From positions 1-64,000 of the forward strand of contig JAJDDX010000046.1 in assembly GCA_029260055.1 (NCBI GenBank): 64,000 nucleotides of DNA, in the 5' to 3' direction. The position numbers were made by a program, and so were the translations under genes. Numbering within the stretch: the first letter of the stretch is position 1; each line of letters begins with the position of its first letter. Under the pieces are notes generated by a model, which did no database searches, was not told where the DNA came from, and saw only the letters and a program-made list of their open reading frames with translations. This document shows, piece after piece, positions 57,685 through 64,000 of the stretch. Source of the stretch: Phycisphaerae bacterium. Lineage in GTDB: Bacteria; Planctomycetota; Phycisphaerae; UBA1845.

Positions 57685-58499
57685 GAATCACCCTGTTTGT
57701 AGAGTTCGCGGAGGACCTCCTCCTCACATCGCCCCTCGACGAAGCATTTGACCCGCGGGTCCTGGCACGCCTGTATCTCCTCCGGGGTCCCGTCGAAGAT
57801 GAAGTCGCCGTCGTAGAGCATCACGATGCGGTCTGCGACCTTGCGGGCACTGGCCATGTCGTGCGTGACGACCACGCCCGTCACGTGCAGCTCCCGTTTG
57901 AGCTTGAGGATTAGCTCGTTGATCTCGTCGGCGCGCGGCGGATCGAGCCCCGTCGTCGGCTCATCGTACAGAATCAACTCGGGGTCGACGGCGATGGCTC
58001 GTGCCAGCGCCACGCGTTTCTTCTGGCCACCGGACAGTTCGGCCGGCCACTTCGACTGGGTCCCGTCGAGTCCGACCATGTCGAGCTTGGTGCTGACGAT
58101 CTCGTCGATCTCCGCACGACTCTTCTTGGTGTGCTCGCGGATGGGAAACGCGATGTTCTGCCCCACGGTCATCGAGTCGAACAGCGCACTGAGCTGAAAC
58201 AGAAACCCGAAGCGGCACCGGAGTTTGACGAGTTCACGTTCAGGCAACGTGTCGATCCGGCGGTCGCGGTAGTGAACCTCGCCGCTGTCCGGCCGGAGTA
58301 ATCGCACGATGTGCTTGAGAATGACGCTCTTTCCGGCGCCGGACTCACCGAGAACGACGGTCGTCTCGCCGGCTCGCAGGTCGAGGTTGACGCCCTTGAG
58401 CACGTCGAGCTCGTCGAACGACTTATGTACGTCGATCAAGCGGATGATCGGCACGCCGTTGCTGGGGGCCGGGTTGTCGGCTGTGTTGGATCCACCCAT
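57681..58499 (-). CDS. mlaF: MlaF-like ABC ATPase
   Basis: LGESGAGKSVILKHIVRLLRPDSGEV; LSGGQKKRVALARAIAVDPELILYDEPTTGLDPPRADEIN. Confidence 0.93.
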   Translation of the reverse strand: MGGSNTADNPAPSNGVPIIRLIDVHKSFDELDVLKGVNLDLRAGETTVVLGESGAGKSVILKHIVRLLRPDSGEVHYRDRRIDTLPERELVKLRCRFGFLFQLSALFDSMTVGQNIAFPIREHTKKSRAEIDEIVSTKLDMVGLDGTQSKWPAELSGGQKKRVALARAIAVDPELILYDEPTTGLDPPRADEINELILKLKRELHVTGVVVTHDMASARKVADRIVMLYDGDFIFDGTPEEIQACQDPRVKCFVEGRCEEEVLRELYKQGDS

Positions 58500-58501
58500 C
58501 G

Positions 58502-59356
58502 TCACACCAACGATTTGAAGCCGTAGATTCCGCGATAGAGGCCCGAGAGGAACGTGCCGAGAAAGAAGTCCGTCACCAGGATCATGATGAAGCTGGCGAC
58601 GAAAGACTCCGTGCAGGCCCGCCCCACGCCCTCGGCACCGGTGCGGCAGTGGAACCCCTTGTAGCAGGCGATCATCCCGATCCCGCCGCCGAAGACGATG
58701 CTCTTGACGAAGCCCACACCGACATCCCAAGTCTGGACGGCATCCGCTACGTGATACCAGTACGGGTTCGAGGGGATGCCCTTGAGTACCACCGCGATGA
58801 ACCATCCGGCCATCGAGCCGCACACGTCGCAGAAGAAAGTCAGTAACGGCGTCAGCAGGATGCAGGCGAGGAAACGAGGTACGACGAGCTGGCGAATCGG
58901 GTCCGACCCCATGACTCTTAGCGCGGAAATCTGCTCAGTCACGCGCATCGTGCCGAGTTCGGCGGTCAGCGCTCCGCCGACCCGGCCGGCGAGCATCACG
59001 CCGGCCAGCACGGGGCCGAGCTCCTGTACGAGCGACAGCGATACCAGCACACCCATGTGCTGCTCGAAGCCCGCCGCCCGGAGTTGGTCGTAGCTCTGGA
59101 TCGCCAACACCAGGCCTACGAAGGTCCCGGTGATCATGATCACCGGGAGCGTCCGGTTTCCCACCTCGTAGAAGATGGGCATGGTGCGAACCCAGGTTCG
59201 CCATTGAAACAGCCCGGGAACGAGCCAACGGATCATTTGCCATGTGAACAGGGCAAACCGACCGAAGGCGGTCATGGAGTGGATCGTCTTGCCGCCGATT
59301 GCCTTGAAGAGCACCGGATCAATCCGTTGATAAAAGAGCGGGCGGCGGCGTCGCAT
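58502..59356 (-). CDS. mlaE: MlaE-family ABC permease
   Basis: GTFVGLVLAIQSYDQLRAAGFEQHMGVLVSLSLVQELGPVLAGVMLAGRVGGALTAELGTMRVTEQISALRVMGSDP. Confidence 0.95.
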   Translation of the reverse strand: MRRRRPLFYQRIDPVLFKAIGGKTIHSMTAFGRFALFTWQMIRWLVPGLFQWRTWVRTMPIFYEVGNRTLPVIMITGTFVGLVLAIQSYDQLRAAGFEQHMGVLVSLSLVQELGPVLAGVMLAGRVGGALTAELGTMRVTEQISALRVMGSDPIRQLVVPRFLACILLTPLLTFFCDVCGSMAGWFIAVVLKGIPSNPYWYHVADAVQTWDVGVGFVKSIVFGGGIGMIACYKGFHCRTGAEGVGRACTESFVASFIMILVTDFFLGTFLSGLYRGIYGFKSLV

Positions 59357-59546
59357 ACATGCGCCAGCCGCGTACCGCTATGTATCTGGCCACCCGGCGC
59401 CTGTCAAACGCCGGTTTTCTGCTTCGTCAGCGCCACGCCGCCGCAGACTGACGGTCGCCGGTACCAGGCGCGACGCGAACGGGCGACTTTGCCTCGCAAC
59501 GCAATGAGATATTGTCCCGACGGCGGTGGACGCTATCATTTTCTAC

Positions 59547-60323
59547 ATGTCCACCCCTCCCCCGGCTGCATCCATTATCGTGCCGACCTTCCGAGAGGCT
59601 CCAAACATCATGCCGCTGGTGGAGCGACTGTTCGCCGCCGTCTCAGATGCCGGAATCGAGGCTGAGCTGATCATCGTGGATGACAACTCGCGGGACGGCA
59701 CGGTTGAGGCCGTGGACGCCCTGTCGGCACATTATCCGGTTCGAGTCGTCGTCCGGGAGGATGAGCGCGGCCTATCAGGGGCGGTTCTTGCCGGTTTCGC
59801 TGAGGCGAAGTACGACCGGTTTGTGGTGCTGGACGCGGACCTGCAGCACCCGCCCGAGAAGGTACCCGAACTCCTAGCTCGTCTCGAGCGCGAGGGCTGC
59901 GATTTCGTCATCGGTTCGCGCTACGGCGCGGGCGGAGCGATCCGTCAGGACTGGCCGTTGATCCGACGGCTCGGGAGCAAAGTAGCGACGATGCTGGCCG
60001 CCCCGCTCGTGCCGCTGTCCGATCCGATGTCCGGGTTCTTCGGGCTTCGGCGTGAAACCTGGGCCAGCGCCGCCCGCATCGATCCGATCGGTTACAAGAT
60101 CGCGCTGGAGCTCTATGTGAAGGGCGGGTGTCGCGCACCTGGAGAAATTCCGATCGAGTTCTCGGCGCGAACGGCCGGCAAGAGCAAGCTCGGGGCGGGC
60201 GTGTTCTTCAAATACCTCCAGCACCTTGCGCGCTTGTACCGGTTCCGGTTTCCCTGGCTGCCGTGGTGCGTAGCTGTGGCGCTCGTGGCCGCGGTTGTCG
60301 TTGTCGTGCTACTTGCACGGTGA
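59547..60323 (+). CDS. Polyprenol-monophosphate mannosyltransferase-like GT2
   Basis: ASIIVPTFREAPNIMPLVERL; LIIVDDNSRDGTVEAV; VVLDADLQHPPEKVPELL; FVIGSRYGAGG; C-terminal TM. Confidence 0.9.
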   Translation: MSTPPPAASIIVPTFREAPNIMPLVERLFAAVSDAGIEAELIIVDDNSRDGTVEAVDALSAHYPVRVVVREDERGLSGAVLAGFAEAKYDRFVVLDADLQHPPEKVPELLARLEREGCDFVIGSRYGAGGAIRQDWPLIRRLGSKVATMLAAPLVPLSDPMSGFFGLRRETWASAARIDPIGYKIALELYVKGGCRAPGEIPIEFSARTAGKSKLGAGVFFKYLQHLARLYRFRFPWLPWCVAVALVAAVVVVVLLAR

Positions 60324-60373
60324 AGGTGTACCGTCGCGTCGTCCGCTTGAATCAGCATGGAGTATCACGAGCT

Positions 60374-60766
60374 ATGAGTGACAAACTGAAGCCACCGACC
60401 GACGAGCCGGCCATCCGCCTCGTCACCATGCCGCGCGACACCAACGCCGACGGTACGATCTTCGGCGGGCTGATTCTCTCTTTGATCGACCAGGCGGCCT
60501 ACGTGGAGGCGATGCGACAAAGTCATGGCCGATACGTGACCGTATCGTTTCAGCAGGTCGAGTTTCACCAACCGGTCTACGTGGGCGATCTCCTGACACT
60601 CTACGCAGAGACGATTCGCGTTGGCCGGACTTCGATCACTATTCGCGTCAAAGTTTGTGCCCGTAGGCGGCGGCAGCCGGACACGAACGTCAAAGTGACG
60701 GAGGGCGAAGTGGTATTCGTCAAAGTCGGCGAAAACGGCAATCCTGCGCCCATCTTTGGCGATTGA
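60374..60766 (+). CDS. Hotdog-fold acyl-CoA thioesterase
   Basis: RLVTMPRDTNADGTIFGGLILSLIDQAAYVEA; VSFQQVEFHQPVYVGDLLTLYAE. Confidence 0.88.
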   Translation: MSDKLKPPTDEPAIRLVTMPRDTNADGTIFGGLILSLIDQAAYVEAMRQSHGRYVTVSFQQVEFHQPVYVGDLLTLYAETIRVGRTSITIRVKVCARRRRQPDTNVKVTEGEVVFVKVGENGNPAPIFGD

Positions 60767-61113
60767 GCCGCTGCAGGGCCTATGCGTAACGTCTTCGGGA
60801 GCGTTCCCGAGCGTCTCCGGAGTGCCAAGACGGTGACGAGGAATATCGTTGCGTTATGGTGGAGTCGAGGATACCCTGGTTTCTACCGAGACGTGAGTGG
60901 AACTTACTTTCGTCTGACGGCGGCAAGTACGTAAGCGCGAGGGGCTGGTAGCGCAATTCACCATGAGGGTGACGCGCGCTGAGCCGGTGGGATGGAGACG
61001 GGGAAGGATCCCCTCGCGACGCTGAAGCACATCGTCGGGTCAAGCGTCGCTGATCAACATTCCTGCCGACGCCGTGACTCCGCGCGTGGCCGGTCGAAGT
61101 CGGATTTGCCACA

Positions 61114-64000
61114 ATGCGCTCGACGGCACGAATCATAACGCTCGGCGCGTGTCTCACGCTTGGTCTCCAGGCTCGCGGCGACGATATCGCGCTTTCCACA
61201 TTTCAGCCGACAGCGGGACCGGCCGGCGTCTGGCGATCGCGCGCGGGCGATGATCTTGCGTGGGCCGATCCGGAGTTTGATGACTCAACCTGGCAAACCG
61301 TGCCGATTCCCGCCACCTGGACCGAGCAGGGATACGACGAACACGACGGGTACATTTGGTATCGATGCGAGTTGCCCGTGCATCGCATGGACGGGGCGAC
61401 TTCGGATTCGACGAAGTTGGGCCTGCTCGTGGGGCCGACGCGGCACGGCAGCTATGAGTTGTACGCCGACGGGAAGTCGATCGGGCGCTACGGCTCCGAG
61501 TCTCTGCGCCGACCGGTGCCCGCCGCGCGCGCGTATGAAATCCCACCCGGCGCCGTGAATTCGCAGGGGCGGTTGGCGCTCGCCCTTCGGGTGTGGCGCG
61601 TGGGTTGGGCTTCGGCTCGCGCCGAACGCTTGGGGTACGAAGCCGGACCGGCCGGCACGACGATCGAACTCGGCGACTACGACCTGCTGCGCGATCGCGC
61701 GGCGCTGATGCGGCAGCGAGCTCTCAAGGCCGACGTGCCACGGTTGATGTTCGCAGCCATGTTCGCGCTTGTCGCCCTCGCGTATCTCCAGCGCTTCCTT
61801 CATCTGCGCACGCGCGTGGAACACTTCTGGTTCGGTATCACCGCGCTGCTCTTAGCCGCCAACACCATCCTCGTGACCGCATGGCCTTTCGAACTCACCG
61901 ATCGCATCGGACTCGTTCACCGACTCAATAACGTCGTGATCCACTTGGCAGTAGCGGCGTCGATACAGTTCCTTTGGCCTTTCCTGTCGAAGGAGATCGG
62001 CCGGCTCCTGCGCGGTTATCAGTGGGCTCACATAGCTATGGCATGCGCAGTCGCCGCCGTGCTGAGTCCCGAACTAGTGGCCGCGACGAAGGGTGTCCGT
62101 TGGGCCTTCTTGCTTCCGTTGCTTGTCGCGGCGCCCGTACTGATCATCCAGCGCGTCCGCCGTGGCGATCGCGAGGCACGGACGATCGGTATGGGTGTCC
62201 TGATTCTGGTCGCCACGGAGTTCCACGAGTGGGGTACGCAGGTCCTCCATCTTGCGCCGATCACGTCGATTCCTCTGCCGTCCTTCGGCTTCGCGGCACT
62301 TGTCCTGACTATGGCAATCTCGGTATCGAACCGCCATCGGCGTGACTACCGCGAACTCGCGGAGCTGCGGCGGGACTTACAGCGCAAAGTCGAGCATCGA
62401 ACGGTCGCGCTCTCGGCGGCGAACGATCAACTGATTGCGGAAGTGACCGATCGCACGAGGGCCGAGGCTGCAATGCGAGACAGCGATGTCCGCTTTCGGC
62501 AGATAGCCGAGAACATCGAGGACGTATTCTGGCTGACCGATTGGGTGCGACACAAGGTCCTTTACGTCAGCCCGGCCTACGAGCAAGTGTGGGGTTGTCC
62601 CCGTGGAGAACTGTACGGCGACATGCGGAGTTGGGCGCAGTACCTGCACCCGGAAGACAAGGAGCGTGTCCTGGACATCGCCAATTCCGGTGAGGCGCGA
62701 AGTCGGAGTGACTTGGAGTACCGGATCGTCCGCCGTGACGGTGAGATTCGCTGGATCCACGAGAGGGCGTTTACCGTGTGCGACGAAGCCGGCGAAATCC
62801 GTCGTATCGCCGGAATATCGCGGGACATCACGCAGCAAAAGCGAGCGGAAGAGGCGCGGCGGGCGGCCGAAGAGAGGCGTTATCAGAGCGAGGTCCTCTT
62901 GAAAGGCGCGCAGCGTGTGGCTCGCATGGGGTTTTGGGATTGGAACATTCGAGAGGACGAACTCTATTGGTCCGATGAGATCTACCGCATCTTCGGGTTG
63001 GACGCCGGTGAGGTCACCGCCACGAACCGTGTCTTCGTGAACTCGGTCCATCCGGACGATCGGGCCCGCGTCCAGGCGAACGTCGACGCTACCTTGAACG
63101 ATGATGCCGATTACGCCATTGACTATCGCGTCGTGCTTCCCGGCGGCGACATTCGTTATGTCTATGAACAGGGTGAAGTGACGCGCGACAGCGACAGCCG
63201 TCCGATCCGGATGCTCGGCACCGTCATCGATATCACGGAGCGAAGGCAGGCCGAGGAGACCGCACGCGACCTGTCGCGTATTCTGGACACCTACTTCGAT
63301 TCGACGCTCACCTGTCTGGCGCTGCTGGACCGCGACTTCAACTTCATCAGGGTCAACGAAGCCTACGCGCGAGCGAGTCAGCGGGAGGTGGCGGAGTTCG
63401 TGGGGCGCAATCACTTCGAGTTATACCCTTCGGATGCCGAGGCGATCTTCAAGCAGGTCGTCGAGACCAAAGAGGCCTTTCAAGTTGAAGCCAGACCCTT
63501 CGTCTATCCGGATCAGCCCGAACGAGGCGTCACCTATTGGGATTGGACCTTGGTGCCGATTCTCGATGACGGCGGAGAGGTTGAACTGCTGATCTTCTCA
63601 CTCGTCGATGTGACCGAGAAGAAGAACCTCGAGGATGGACTGCGTCACGCGCACAAGCTGGAAGCCGTCGGAACGCTGGCGTCCGGCGTCGCTCACGATT
63701 TCAACAACGTGCTTACCGCCATCGTCGGCTACAACGAAGTAGCCAAGCAGATCATGCATGATGACCCGATGGCCGCCGAGGCGCTCGAGGGGATTACCAT
63801 GGCTGCCGACCAGGCCACGGCGGTGACCCGATCTCTGCTCGCCTTCAGCCGCAAGTCGGCGAGCGTCAAAGTGCCCCTCGATTTCCGGAAAGTTGTTGGT
63901 GAGTCGGTCACCATGCTGCGCCGGATGATGCCGGCCGCCGTGGAGATCGTGCAGGACGTCGACTCCGGTCGGCGGCTCTTTGTCGAAGGTGAGGAGACGC
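61114..64000 (+). CDS. Membrane PAS-domain sensor histidine kinase (3' end outside window)
   Basis: My translation; not in ORF track (no stop in window). Signal; jelly-roll-like domain (EFDDSTWQTVPIPATWTEQGYDEHDGYIWYRCELPV); 7TM-like block; PAS repeats (RFRQIAENIEDVFWLTD..., VARMGFWDWNIREDELYWSDEIYRIFGL...); H-box GVAHDFNNVLTAIVGYNEVA. Confidence 0.93.
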   Translation, partial: MRSTARIITLGACLTLGLQARGDDIALSTFQPTAGPAGVWRSRAGDDLAWADPEFDDSTWQTVPIPATWTEQGYDEHDGYIWYRCELPVHRMDGATSDSTKLGLLVGPTRHGSYELYADGKSIGRYGSESLRRPVPAARAYEIPPGAVNSQGRLALALRVWRVGWASARAERLGYEAGPAGTTIELGDYDLLRDRAALMRQRALKADVPRLMFAAMFALVALAYLQRFLHLRTRVEHFWFGITALLLAANTILVTAWPFELTDRIGLVHRLNNVVIHLAVAASIQFLWPFLSKEIGRLLRGYQWAHIAMACAVAAVLSPELVAATKGVRWAFLLPLLVAAPVLIIQRVRRGDREARTIGMGVLILVATEFHEWGTQVLHLAPITSIPLPSFGFAALVLTMAISVSNRHRRDYRELAELRRDLQRKVEHRTVALSAANDQLIAEVTDRTRAEAAMRDSDVRFRQIAENIEDVFWLTDWVRHKVLYVSPAYEQVWGCPRGELYGDMRSWAQYLHPEDKERVLDIANSGEARSRSDLEYRIVRRDGEIRWIHERAFTVCDEAGEIRRIAGISRDITQQKRAEEARRAAEERRYQSEVLLKGAQRVARMGFWDWNIREDELYWSDEIYRIFGLDAGEVTATNRVFVNSVHPDDRARVQANVDATLNDDADYAIDYRVVLPGGDIRYVYEQGEVTRDSDSRPIRMLGTVIDITERRQAEETARDLSRILDTYFDSTLTCLALLDRDFNFIRVNEAYARASQREVAEFVGRNHFELYPSDAEAIFKQVVETKEAFQVEARPFVYPDQPERGVTYWDWTLVPILDDGGEVELLIFSLVDVTEKKNLEDGLRHAHKLEAVGTLASGVAHDFNNVLTAIVGYNEVAKQIMHDDPMAAEALEGITMAADQATAVTRSLLAFSRKSASVKVPLDFRKVVGESVTMLRRMMPAAVEIVQDVDSGRRLFVEGEET

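Noticed and set aside
62377-63414. 345-aa minus-strand ORF
   Set aside because: Antisense of the PAS/histidine kinase gene

Overview
GC-rich (planctomycete-like by gene content; taxonomy is inference) chromosomal window with about 45 supported CDSs. Recognisable genes: SEFIR-NB-ARC-TPR STAND protein; mobA-like NTP transferase; an orphan parB with two nearby parS-like sites; GT39-like/TPR membrane protein; PHB-depolymerase-like esterase with a PKD-like tail; pheS-pheT; double thioredoxin/TPR protein; ECF-like sigma factor with a membrane partner; NhaC-type antiporter; HlyD/ABC/two MacB-FtsX permeases; HNH-like protein; arsR-arsM; beta-helix surface protein with an IPTL-CTERM-like tail; a vWA/ExbB/ExbD/ExbD/TPR cluster; DUF2092-like/thioredoxin fusion; isochorismatase-family hydrolase; REP-associated tyrosine transposase (RAYT) bracketed by inverted REPs; lpxD-lpxI; DUF547-like; cellulose-synthase-like GT2; GT87-like membrane protein; a tandem, partly decayed array of CxxCGYxLTGNxSGxCPECG membrane proteins; amidohydrolase; mlaE-mlaF-mlaD; DPM1-like GT2; thioesterase; and a sensor histidine kinase running off the right edge (61114..>64000, absent from the supplied ORF track). 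Most interesting: (1) a vWA protein with a TonB-like N-terminal TM helix (SxxxH) beside ExbB-ExbD-ExbD and TPR proteins, a candidate PMF-driven envelope machine; (2) at least six families of short dispersed palindromic repeats, three of them inserted in frame within one glycosyltransferase ORF; (3) a SEFIR-STAND gene bracketed by inverted dispersed repeats; (4) a decaying tandem zinc-ribbon paralogue array. No tRNA, rRNA or CRISPR was seen.
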